Positions 37,037 through 47,606 of a stretch of DNA of 64,000 nt are shown here, piece by piece. The notes under the pieces are model-generated. The model saw only the letters and a program-made list of their open reading frames with translations, was not told the DNA's origin and searched no databases. This DNA is from Neodontobutis hainanensis. Taxonomy: Eukaryota; Chordata; Actinopteri; Gobiiformes; Odontobutidae. The position numbers and the translations under genes were made by a program. The stretch covers positions 496,001 to 560,000 of the forward strand of contig JALDNG010000040.1 in the NCBI GenBank assembly GCA_024349245.1, in the 5' to 3' direction. Every line of letters begins with the position of its first letter. Position 1 is the stretch's first letter.

Positions 37037-37729
37037 GGTGATCCCACTTCAGGCTTATTCAATGATCTAGATAGTGGGTTCGTGGACAAGGTGTTTCAAG
37101 TGTTTTCTTTCAAATTATTCTGATAAAAACTAATTAGCTGGTGTCAGCAAGCCCCCCTGAGTAGAGCAAATCAACTCCTAACTCAAAATTCCACCGTCCA
37201 CGAACCCACTATTTTTTTACATTGAATAAATCTAAAGTGGGATCGCTGGATCTCGGCCCTCCAAAGGGTGAGGGCCACCAAATGTGGGCTCCTGTATTCA
37301 TCATCATGCCCTCTAACAGGGTGCAAAGTTTTAAAGAGATCAGAAAAACTTTTTTTTTAGGCCCAAAAAAACCATAAGGGTACCCCCTGTCGTTTTTTTC
37401 GGGCCTAAAAAAAAAGTTTTTCTGATCTCTTTGAAACTTGGCACCCTGTTAGAGGGCTCTAAGATGAATACAGGAGTCCACATTTGGTGGCCCTAACCCT
37501 TAAGGTGGCCGAGATATAGCGATCCCACTTTAGATTTATTCAATGTAATGAAATAGTGGGTTCGTGGACAGTGGAATTTTGAGTCAGGACTTGTTTTGCC
37601 CTTCTCAGGGGGCCTTGCTGACTCCAGATAAATAGTTTTTATCACAATAATGTCAACAAAAATGTCAAAAACTCACTGTCCACAGACACACTATCAAAAC
37701 CATTGAATAAGCCTGAAGTGGGATCATGG
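37037..37729. repeat. Palindromic pair of extended arms, about 0.69 kb
   Basis: The left half, from GATCCCACTTCAGGCTTATT, is the reverse complement of the right half, which ends ATAAGCCTGAAGTGGGATC. The centre lies near 37380 around KpnI-like GGTACC sequence, between the two TTTTTTTAGGCCC/GGGCCTAAAAAAA strokes. It contains the compact element at 37191-37584 and copies of the outer module on both sides. An inverted relative of one half lies at 11160-11513. Confidence 0.85.
37191..37584. mobile_element. Compact foldback/MITE-like element (same family as the array bounds)
   Basis: The ends are inverted: ACTCAAAATTCCACCGTCCA on the left against TGGACAGTGGAATTTTGAGT on the right, with one mismatch over the first 25 bases. 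The inverted arms continue for about 170 bases each, to a small spacer containing CATAAGGGTACCCCC. No transposase is encoded. It may be the small form of the element whose larger relative encloses the satellite. No target-site duplication was recognised, so mobility is inferred. Confidence 0.6.
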
Positions 37730-37744
37730 AAAAAAACGGGACTC

Positions 37745-39725
37745 CTGAACATTATTTGACCCCTTAACAATGTCATCGCCCCACCAAACTTTACCACCCG
37801 CTTCCACGTACAGTGACAAGAAAAAAGAGACCACTCTTGAGTCGATCGAACCTTCCTAAGCGCCGTCCAAAAACACACTACAGACAATACATTGAAATAA
37901 TGGGCAACTGGGACGTTTCTACAAAGGTCACAGGGGCCCCAAATTTCGCACGCTGGCTCCAGGGCCCCCCCTGAATAACATATTGAAGACGGCTGGCTCT
38001 AGAACAAAGGGAAAAAATGTCAGCCTCCAAAAGACACAGCCTATAACGGGTTCTGACCTATTGACCCTGCACATTATTTGACCCCTAAACAACGTTGTAG
38101 CCTCTCCAAACCTCACCACCCCCTTCCACGCACTGTGATGATAAAAAGAAGTCCACCCAGGAGTCGATCGGACCTGTCTAAGCACCGTCCAAAAACCCAC
38201 TACAGACAATACATTGAAATAATGGGCAACTGGGACTTTTCTACAAAGGTCCCAGGGGCCCCAAATTTTGCACTCTGGTTCCAGTGGCCCCCCAGAACAA
38301 CATATCAAAGGCGGCTGGCTATAGAACAAAGGGAAAAAATGTCAGCCTCCAAAAGACACAACCTATAACAAGTTCTGACCCATTAACCCTACACATTGTT
38401 TGACCCCTTAACACTGTCGTAGCCTCTCCAAACTTTACCACACGCTTCCACGTACTGTGAGGAGAAAAAAGAGACCACATTTCAGTCGATCGGACCTCGG
38501 GAAGTTTTCCGCCAGCACCCCCACTAGGGCGAATACATTGAGATAATGGGCATGTGTGAACCCCAAATTTTTCACCCTACTTCCTGGAGTACCCCTGAAT
38601 CACATATCCAAAGCGCATAGCTCTAGAGCAAAGGGAAAAAAATATATGATCAAAAAGACACCTTTCTTTTCAGGGCCTATAGCTAGTACCCTTAGTTGAC
38701 CTTTTGACCCCTTAACACTGTCGTAGCCTCACCAAACTTTACCACACGCTTCCACGTACTGTGGCGAGAAAAAGGAGTCCACTCTCGAGTCAATTGGACC
38801 TGTCTAAGCACCGTCCAAAAACACACTACAGACAAAACATTGAAATAATGGGCAACTGGGACTTTTCTACAAAGGTCCCAGGGGCCCCAAATTTCGCACA
38901 CTGGCTCCAGGTATCCCCCTGAATAACATATTGAAGGTGGCTGGCTCTAGAGCCAAGGGAAAAAATTTCAGCCTCCGAGATAGATTTATCTCAAGAAGGC
39001 CTCTAAAACGCATGGACGCAGAGGGCCTTTGAAGTTTTATGGAGAGTGGGGATGAAAAATGGTTCAGGGGGTCCTAGAGTTATGCCCTTTGGGATTCCAC
39101 TTCAGGGGCCCCTAGAGAGTACCGGTCGAAAATTTCAAGATCCCGAGACCTTCCGTCTCCGAACGGGAGTCATCCCACTTCACATTTATGCGCATAGTCT
39201 CTTTCCGGACGACGGTAGCTCTTTTGCCAATTAGGCCCCTTAACGATGTCGTAGCCTCTCCAACCTTTACCACCCGCTTCCACGCACTGTGGCGAGAAAA
39301 AGGAGTCCGCTCCCGAGTCGATCGGACCTTCCTAAGCGCTGTCCGTGAACGCACTATACAAAATGCATTGAAATAATGGGCTATTGGGAGTTTTCTACAG
39401 ATGTCCCAGGGGGCCCAAATTTGGCACCCTGGCTCCTGGGGCCACCCAGAACGACATATCAAAGGCTGCTGGCTGTAGAGCAAAGGGAAAAAGTTTCAGC
39501 CTCCAAAAGACACAGCCTATAACGAGTTCTGACCATTGACCCCTGAACATGATTTGACCCCTTAACAATGTCGTAGCCTCACCAAACTTTACCACACTCT
39601 TCCACGCACTGTGACGAGAAAAAGGAGTCCGCTCCCGAGTCGATCGGACCTTCCTAAGCGCCGTCCATGAACGCACTATACAAAATGCATTGAAATAATG
39701 GGCTATTGGGATTTGTTCAGAAAGG
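37745..39725. repeat. Degenerate 0.32-kb tandem repeat, about six copies with an insertion
   Basis: TTTGACCCCTTAAC (or close) begins units near 37755, 38078, 38400, 38705, 39232 and 39552. Each continues with GTAGCCTC.CCAAACTTTACC, CTTCCACG.ACTGTG, GAGTCGATCGGACCT, GTCC..AACGCACTA, CATTGAAATAATGGGC and GGCTGGCT.TAGA.CAAAGGGA. Spacing is about 323, 323, 305, 527 and 320 bases. The long interval contains about 210 bases of unrelated sequence (about 38985-39230). Frames across it are short and unlike any protein. Confidence 0.9.
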
Positions 39726-39904
39726 TCCGTTGTGGTCCAAAATCAAACTGGGAGCTCAGGGGGGGCCCTGCTACGCCATATCCACAGGGCAAGTCTCTCG
39801 GAGCAACTTTTGGGCCAAACGTCAAAATTGGCCAGAGGGGGCGCTACCGCGCGCATCCACATGTGGCTCATAACCACCTCCCCGCTTATGGGGCCATTCC
39901 GACA

Positions 39905-40320
39905 CATAGTGGGTTTTTGGACAAATAGTGGGTTTGTGGGATGTGGGCGGGGCTTAGGAGTGGTCAGCAGTGCTCAGGGGGGGTTCCTGACACATTTCCC
40001 AAAAATAGTGGGTTCGCGGACAAATAGTGGGGAAGTGGGATGTGGGCGGGGCTTAGGAATGTGGGCGGGGCTTAGGAGTGGTCATTGGGATGTTGCCGTG
40101 GCTTCAGAGTGGTCTGCTGTGGTCATTGACACATTTCCCAAAAATAGTGAAGAAGTGGACAAATAGTGGGGAAGTGGGATGTGGGCGGGGCTTAGGAGTG
40201 GTCATTGGGATGTTGCCGTGGCTTCAGAGTGGTCTGCTGTGGTCATTGACACATTTCCCAAAAATAGTGGGGAAGTGGACAAATAGTGGGGAAGTGGGAT
40301 GTGGGCGGGGCTTAGAAATG
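39905..40320. repeat. 120-bp repeat with five GC-box copies
   Basis: GTCATTGGGATGTTGCCGTG recurs exactly 120 bases apart (40081 and 40201), and shorter degenerate copies lie upstream from 39905. The phrase GTGGGCGGGGCTTAG occurs five times (about 39943, 40042, 40061, 40181, 40301). It contains the GGGCGG core recognised by Sp1/KLF-type factors. AAATAGTGGG-type copies of the complex's recurring motif separate the units. Confidence 0.9.
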
Positions 40321-40439
40321 GTCAGTTGTGGTCAACTGGTGAGGGAATCGCAAAGTGTCCAATGCCTTGTTAATCGAATAGGGGCAGAAGCCCATTAAAA
40401 TAAACCTATAGTGGGACTGTCCATTATGCCACACTGTGG

Positions 40440-40650
40440 ACGTGTCCATTATTACAAGCCATGGTCCAAAAATTTTGGGGCCCCTCCTATCGGCCCCCGG
40501 CGGGGTCAGGGCCTCAAACGAGTGACCGCGCGTACCAGCGGCCCAGGGGGGTCGGATCTGGCCCGTCGCCGGACCCACGAAAAATTTCGGGCGTCCGGCG
40601 CGCACGTCCCAATAGCCCTGTCCAAATAGCCCCGCTCTAATGGGCAATTT
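40440..40650. other. GC-rich segment at the right edge of the repeat complex
   Basis: This roughly 200-base stretch is far richer in G+C and CpG than its surroundings (for example GGCCCCCGGCGGGGTCAGGG and CGTCCGGCGCGCACGTCCC). Sequence returns to ordinary AT-rich intron after about 40650. I do not recognise it; it is not obviously rRNA or a coding exon. Confidence 0.6.
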
Positions 40651-42520
40651 GACACTTTTTTAAGTTTGGGACTTTCTCTAGTCCTTTCCTTTTACACTAG
40701 TCTTCACCAATTGTAACAGTTTCTGTCAAATGAAACAGGCTTAATGCTATTCTTCATTTCTCTGATTTGAATGTCTTCTCAGTGTTTATTCGGTTTATTT
40801 GGCCTTCGTTGGTATTAATTCTAATTCTTGGTATAGAACACAAAAAGAGTCAGGATGGCTGGCCAGGCTTAAAACTTTACCAAAAAACAAACACAATTTG
40901 CAGTGTTTAAAATTTTAACGGTCCTCTATTTTGATGATTTTTGTGTCTTCATTTTTCAAAAGACCTTTGGTATTTTGAAGCCTCACAGCAATAAATTATT
41001 GTATCTATCTTGGAACTAGTTAGGGTTAAGTTGTTCTCCTTTTGTGCTTCTGAACATTGTCTGATTGTCCAGTCTACCTGCCTTGATGCTTAAAGCAGCT
41101 GAAATAAGCTGTTAATATGTAAAGATCTCTGCATCATATAGGACAAATTTCGATTAATGTGTATCTAATACACTTTTTACTTTTCACGGGCCAACATTCC
41201 ATTAGGTCCAGGTTTCATTTTGTTGACTGTGTACATTACATGTAGTCGTCGGCAATTGTCTGAGCCTGAAACCTTTGATAGAGATCAGTGTTCCTTATTG
41301 GATTTCACCAAAAACAAACACAAACTGTGTAACTGACGTGTACTTTCTTTCTCCTGCCCCGGCTTCTTTTCTGGCAGTCGCCTTTGACTCCTGAGAAATC
41401 CTCCGTTTGTCAGCTGGCATTTGATTGACCCCCGTGGAGGTTCTGCTCGGCTTCACGTCGCTGTGATTGCAGTCTGAGAGGGCTTACCACGATCAATGCC
41501 ACAAGATTAGCTCGGACACATCCAGCGCAAGATCCTTTTCTCGATAGAAAAGCACAAACTTGGTTCAAGCCATCCATGCCTAAGGCTGCAGCTGGTCACA
41601 TACTGTAAAAAACTGAAAGATTAATAAGAGCAAAGATCATTAAGTGCATTCCTGATTAGTCATTCATTGAACGAAAAATCTTCTTTCAAACATCCTGTTC
41701 ACGTTGAAAGAATGCCAGTCTAAGCCGAAAACATGTCCTGTCTACTGTGTTAATTTCACACACGATTACAGAAAACAAAACACTCAGTTGTCCGTTCACT
41801 GTAAAGCACTGTGACGACGGGTTTATCACGCTGCCAAGGCTGCTCTCGCTCTGAGAAAACCTGAATAGCGTCCGGTGGAGGAGGATGAAACGGGACGTGA
41901 CCCTTATTGTGGAAAGATTTTCGCTGGCAAAATTAAGATGGCACGCACACATATGGGATTTCCAAGACTGAAAAGAAGGTCAGGTTGGGTCAGTTCACAA
42001 TCACAGAAACAGTTCTTTGAGGATTATTGCATACTTGTATCATTGTGTGTTTTCTTTGTACTTACATTACAGCGGAAACCTATACAGCATCATTTTAAAG
42101 GCCAAGCAAGTATTTATATAGCACAATTCATACATACACGTAGCCCTGCAGGGACATGCTGTTGTCTGTGAGCAAACAAAAGCAGAAATAGGTCTGACAA
42201 TGACTTCACTTAAAATGGAAATATAGCCAATCTCATTCATATAAGTCCCGAAGCCTTTCTGCAAGATTATAATCAAGAAATAAACAGGAATGTGCTTCCC
42301 TTTCAGTCGTGCTCAGTTGACCTGTTTTGTTGTTTTTGAATGAACAGGAAGTCATTTCTCTTGGTTTAATTGAGCTTTGAACGACTATATTTTCCAAAAC
42401 AGACAAATGCAAAGATTTTATAGATTTTCAAACATTCAACAGTTTGTTCCAACTCTATTAGAGTGACTTTTTATTGTTGCCAGCCTAAGGCACACAATGC
42501 AATAATCATACTCTCTAATC
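40651..42520 (+). other. Intron sequence between repeat complex and LINE fragment
   Basis: Ordinary AT-rich intron. A less AT-rich stretch at about 41340-41540 shows no coding homology. The frames at 41686-41952 and 41875-42171 overlap on opposite strands and resemble nothing known. Confidence 0.6.
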
Positions 42521-42523
42521 AAG

Positions 42524-43080
42524 CCGGGACCTTCAGTGTGCACTGGGACGGTTTGCGGCTGGGATGAGGATCAGCACCTCCAAGTCTGAGACCATGGTTC
42601 TCAGTTGGAAAAGGGTGGCTGGTCCCCTTCAGGTTGGTGGAGAGCTCCTGCCTCAAGTGGAGGAGTTTAAGTATCTTGGGGTCTTGTTCACGAGTGAGGG
42701 AAGGAAGGAGCGTGAGATCGACAGACGGATCGGTGCAGCTTCTGCAGTAATGTGGTGGATGTACCGGTCTGTCGTGGTGAAGAAGGAGCTGAGCTGTAAG
42801 GCAAAGCTCTCGATTTACCAGTCGATCTACGTTCCTACTCTCACCTATGGTCATGAGCTTTGGGTCATGACCGAAAGAACAAGATCCCGGATACAGGCGG
42901 AGGAAATGAGCTTTCTCATTCCGGGCATGGGAGGAGACCCCGGGGAAGACCCAGGACACACTGGAGGGACTATGTCTCTTGGCGGGCCTGGAAGGGTGAA
43001 GTCTGGGCGTCTCTGCTTAGTCTGCTGCCCCCGAGACCCGGCCCCGAAAAAGCGGTAGAAGATGGATGGATGGATACTCT
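42524..43080 (+). pseudogene. Non-LTR retrotransposon 3' fragment (reverse transcriptase C-terminal region)
   Basis: The reading GMRISTSKSETMVLSWKRV, then QVEEFKYLGVLFTSEGRKER, EIDRRIGAASAVMWWMYRSV and SIYQSIYVPTLTYGHELWVM is the widespread fish LINE reverse-transcriptase/thumb end. It runs from about 42564 to 42918 and then shifts frame: GRRPRGRPRTHWRDYVSW and VWASLLSLLPPRPGP continue in another frame. Stretches normally lying between EEMSFL and GRRPRGRP, and between DYVSWRAW and VWASLL, are missing, so the copy has internal deletions. It ends with GATGGATGGATGG, the simple-repeat tail of this LINE group. Dead, 5'-truncated copy; the exact clade is not decided. Confidence 0.85.
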
Positions 43081-46000
43081 CATCAGTATGGTGATGTGCC
43101 ACACCTGTGAGGTGGATGGATTATCTCGGCAAAGAAGAAGTGCTCACTAACACAATAATATTTGAGAGAAATAGGCCTTTTGTGTTCATAGAAAAACTGT
43201 TGAGTTCAGTGTGAGTTCAGCTTAATATAGATAAATGGGGACAAAAACAAAAGTAAAAATTTTTGTTCAGTATAAAATATTGCCTGAATTGGTAGATATG
43301 TAGTCTTTTGTACATCTTTTGGTTGGTAAAAGCAGATTTTCTTACTGTTACTTCCTGTTCCTTTAAGAAGTTGTGAATGAATTATGAGTTGTTTCCGTTC
43401 CTCAGAGAAGTGTCTTATTTGGACACTGACAGAAATAATACGCTCAATATTAATGCGAGTAAGTTCCTCCTGCCGGCGGTCTGTGTGCAGCAGATTGCAT
43501 TAGACGAGCCACTGTTGCTCCAAATTGCATTTTGATGTCGATCTCGGTCTCCAGCTGAGTGAGAGGGAATGATGTACCTTACCATTAAAGAGTTGTAGTG
43601 GCTATCGCATTGGGACCACAGCAGAGATATCCCCAAGTGCTATTTGTCGCTGAAACCCTGCTGTTTGAAGACAAATTGAAAAGCCTTTGATATCAGAAGT
43701 GTTATATTAGTCAGTTTGAATATAATGAAGAGTTGAGATCCAGCTCAGCTTTGAATGGTTTTCATCTACAATGCAGCCTAATGCTGCTATTATGCTTTTA
43801 CGAATGTCTGTTGCACTTATCAGAGAGATAAAAGTTCTATTAGCAAGTTGATTTCTGCACATATTATTCTTACTTTAGCCACTTTTTGAGCAGGTCGGGT
43901 TGATAAAGAGCATCCAAGTGCTATATAAATTGTTAAATTTACGTACTGTACATTGCCTTTAACTGGAATAAAGAAATTAGCAAGATAAGTCTTTATTGTA
44001 TTTCTTAAGAGACATTTATTGGCTCACATGAAAAACATAAATACCACTGCATCTGTCCTGATCTGAGACATACTTTACACTCCATTAAAAAGTCCATATA
44101 CAAACACTATTGAGCAATTCTTACATAGCTGACGCTTGATGTTAGCTGTATACTGCAGCAAAAAACAGTAGACAATGATTGTTTCAGTTTTTTCTCCTAA
44201 CTTTCTGAACCTAAAATTCAGAGAGACCAGCCAATCGAGTTTATTTTTCTATTCTTTCCTGTAAATTTGTCTTTTTGTTTCCAGGAGGCGGAACAAGTAG
44301 ACAAAGATTAAACTACTTCTAAACTCAATTGGACAGATTTACAACCAATCCAAATTCAAGAGGCAGAACCAAACTACACAGAATAAACTGCATCTGGTCC
44401 AACAATATTTGGAAAACATACAACCAATCAGAGCACAGGAACAGAGTATCACTTAAAGCCGCCTCATTTTAGATAAATGTCATGATTGGTCTAATAGGAC
44501 TGAGTTTAAACAGACTCTAGAGTTTGGAGTTAAAGTGCAAAAGTCAAGACAAGCATCATTTAAGAAAACAATCCCACTTAGATTTTGTTTTCTAACTCTC
44601 ATTTGGACCCAAGTGAGGAATCTCTATCGTCCAATCAACAGACTGCAGTGTTTTAGCTCCACCTTTTACATAATAGGCTCAGTACGGTGTTTCAGACTCT
44701 TTCAGGCAAAAAAATCATGCCATACCAACCCAAAGCATACCATTCCAGTAAAAACATGCCTTTAGAGTCCAATCCTACTGCATTTTTTCACCTTACATTA
44801 CCCTATAATTAGAATATGCTGTGTTTAATATTTTAATAACGCATTTGCAAAGGGTTATTAGGAGGGGATTTATTCTTGATGTATGTTTATTATTCTGAAA
44901 TGTCCCTCTGTGTTTACCCAGTAATGAGTCGAGCTTGCAATGTTTTCTTTGAAGAAAATAAAGCAAAGTGTTTTTCCAGCTTTTAACAAAAGACCAATGT
45001 AATCTTTTTCCCCAGTAATAAATCGAATGAAGTAGGTGTCTTATTTTTGCATAATCTATTAAAAATCCTCTTTTGTTCTTTAGTTCAGCATAACAGTGAA
45101 ATGTAACTTTATAGCTTTCCAAGAATGAGCCCCAAAATAAAGAACAGTGTAAATGCCTTATTAGTCCTTGGTGCAGGAATGTATCAAATATACAGGAATA
45201 ATAAAATAAAAAAAATAAAAATAAAAAATAAAAATAATCTAGTATATAGTATGTTCTATCCCGAAATGAATGTCCGGGTCAGACTGAGCTATTGGACTTG
45301 TGTCTGATAGGCTTTAGCATGATGTATGTATTAGCCCAAAAATATATAATCTCACTCTCATTTTGATGATTCTTTGACATTTAGTTCAGTAAAATCATGT
45401 AAACCCTCTAATGTAGTGTGGGACAGTGGGATATGGCAAATGTGAGTGAGTCTCTACAACAAAGAAAATAAGCCAATACACCGGATCCTAGTCATATTTG
45501 TAAAATGTAAAATGTAAAATGTAAATATTTGAACAAAATACACTAAAGTAAGCCACTGTTTCAGAAGACATGCTCTTTCTTCTAAACTTGCCGTCTTTGA
45601 CGTCTCTACTTGTAAATACAGAGGGTGTTGATGTTGTTGCAGTGGGATATGTGCCCTCTGCTGGCTAAAAGTTGCACAAAGCGGAAATGTATCTAATGTT
45701 GTAATATTTATCTCACAACCTCGACCCTTGCATAATCATCCAGACTTTTGCAGCCCTACACCGCGGACACGTGGATACCTGCAGTGACATTATGCGCTCA
45801 CAAAGGCGTACTCAGACAACAAGTCCATCCTTACCTACACACGCTCTCTACAGTGCCTTCTAGTGTGTCTCTCGATCCAAATTGGTCCTCATTTAAAAGT
45901 GTACTCATGAACAGAAAGTGGATCACTCAGAACTAAACAATTGATAATGTTCCCCATTTTTTCCAAACAATTTACAAGTCTTCTAGTATTTGGTCTCAAC

Positions 46001-46397
46001 TTAATATCTATTCAGTTTAAAAAAAAAAAAAATAAAGGTTTTAAATGTCCCGGCTGTTTTTTAAATTTGACCGAAACACTCTCTTAAACTGAAATTGTTC
46101 ATTAGCTCATTAGAGACTGCAGCCTTTTAAAACTCATTACTTTTGCCATAACTCCAGGGTTCACAAAAAAATCCAAATTATTACTATTACGTACTTTTTA
46201 ACATCTTTACAATGTAATAAGATTTCAAAATAATACATACAGTAACAAAGGACGTCAGTAGTGCTGCTCTTCCACATGAGTATATATGTCTAAGTTATTA
46301 TCTTCACTATAATTGAAAAAAACATTGCAGCGTGACGACTTGATGGAGGCAGTCATGTAATAAAACATAATGATTTTTCTTCTGTGTCTCTCTGCAG
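43081..46397 (+). other. 3' part of the giant htr2c intron
   Basis: AT-rich intron with no supported gene. It has simple runs: an A-rich AAAATAAAA stretch at about 45200-45240, TGTAAAA repeats at 45505-45530 and a poly-A at about 46019-46034. A good CTCF-core match lies at 45653-45664. The intron ends with TCTCTGCAG at 46397. Confidence 0.7.
45653..45664 (-). promoter_or_regulatory. Candidate CTCF core site
   Basis: The minus strand reads CCAGCAGAGGGC, which fits the vertebrate CTCF core CCASYAGRKGGC at every position. This is a motif match only; such cores are also spread by retroelements. It lies between the repeat complex and the four 3' exons. Confidence 0.35.
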
Positions 46398-46561
46398 GAG
46401 TGTCGATGCCAATCCCAGTGATCGGCCTCCACAACAAGGACAAGGTCTTTGTAAACGGCAGCTGCGTTCTCAACGAGGAGCGCTTCATGCTGATTGGCTC
46501 CTTCGTGGCCTTCTTTATTCCACTGGTAATCATGGTGGTGACGTACTGCCTCACCATTCAG
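46398..46561 (+). CDS. htr2c: 5-HT2C-type receptor, ECL2-TM5 exon
   Basis: The exon starts in phase 1, completing the glycine of the previous exon, and reads GVSMPIPVIGLHNKDKVFVN, GSCVLNEERFMLIGSFVAFF, then IPLVIMVVTYCLTIQ. VSMPIPVIGL and VNGSCVLN match the 5-HT2C second extracellular loop. The cysteine of GSC (46463-46465) is the disulfide partner of the TM3 cysteine, and NGS is an N-glycosylation sequon. TM5 carries the conserved proline in FFIPL. The acceptor is CTCTGCAG and the donor is CAG|GTAAAT at 46562, phase 0. From memory, mammalian 5-HT2 genes have no intron after LTI, so this junction is unusual. Confidence 0.95.
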
Positions 46562-47458
46562 GTAAATGTTGGAGAGGCCAACATTTATATTTAGTTCAGT
46601 TCCACAAAGAAAATCTAGAAAACCAAATCTGCTGGAACTGGAAAGTTTTTAAGACAATTATGACTTGGTATGTAGATATATATATATATATATGGTTTAT
46701 GGTATTTCCTGAAGAATTTGGCTCCAAATTACAAAATGACAGCCTACTTCTTTACGTTCAATTCTTATGTCTTCCTCCTATTTTTATTTTTTCTGAAATT
46801 GTTTCACTGATTCTACTTTCATTCAGAAAACACTGTTGAATGTTGCAGTGACTTGGCAACAAAGACGCTTCACTAGCAACTGTGAAAAAAAAAAACTAAT
46901 AAAAAACAATTTATCGTCAAAAATCACAAACAGTGCATTAACAAAACCAACTACAAATGTTTGGTGTCAGTGCTTCATGAGAGAACACGAGCTGCAGGTT
47001 CCATGTTTATCGTTTAAATGGGGGCAGTTGGCACCACACCAGCTAACGGCTACATGCTAAAAGTTTCTTAAATTACATTACACAGTACATTTGCCAGGGT
47101 TTATCCAGACTAATTATACCCTCATGATGGGTTTAATGGTAATGTAATGAGCTTAAGATAAAGCTACCATGCTACATCATACATGTCCATGCTAATGTAT
47201 CCTTTGCTTTTGCACTGTTGTGTCTAAACAAAGTCTCACTTCTGTTGTTAAAACTTCTGAAAGAGTATCACTTTTCTAAAGGCAAACCCCAAGCTTTTTA
47301 TGTCCCATCATAAATCCATATATCCTTCAAAGTGAGACTAAATGTTTATTTCCTTGGCTGCACTTTCAAATGTCAACACCCTATGCGTTTTTTGAAACTC
47401 GGGCCTTTACAGAAACGTCAAATATACCAACAAAATGTCCTGTTTTCCTCTTTTGTAG
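46562..47458 (+). other. htr2c intron, about 0.9 kb
   Basis: Phase-0 intron running from GTAAAT to TTTTGTAG. It includes a TA dinucleotide run at about 46676-46693. Frames inside have no homology. Confidence 0.85.
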
Positions 47459-47606
47459 GTTCTGCAAAGGCAGGCCACTGTCTTCCTGTGCGAGGCCAAG
47501 AGTTCTTCCCAGCAGCCTTTGCACCAACCAGCAATGACGAACACGCTCCAGCCCCCACCCAGCACGTTCCACATCCCACAGATCAACACCATTGCCCCGC
47601 CAGAAG
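47459..47606 (+). CDS. htr2c: 5-HT2C-type receptor, first intracellular-loop-3 exon
   Basis: The exon begins VLQRQATVFLCEAKSSSQQP, directly continuing LTIQ from the previous exon. VLQRQ corresponds to VLRRQ at the base of TM5 in 5-HT2C. The remainder is a proline-, serine- and glutamine-rich loop (HQPAMTNTLQPPPSTFHIPQ, then INTIAPPE). The acceptor is CTTTTGTAG at 47458 and the likely donor is GAAG|GTACCC at 47607, phase 1, which joins in frame to the exon at 48851. The start is firm; the donor is the best in-phase choice but has a weak consensus (GTACCC). Loop 3 contacts Gq and regulatory proteins. Confidence 0.85.

Noticed and set aside
40411..40629. 72-codon and 111-codon frames in the GC-rich edge segment
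   Set aside because: Frames run open on both strands because stops are rare in GC-rich DNA. The sequence belongs to the repeat complex.
46384..46839. 151-codon frame overlapping the ECL2-TM5 exon
   Set aside because: It is a shadow of the receptor exon in another frame and runs through its splice donor into intron sequence.
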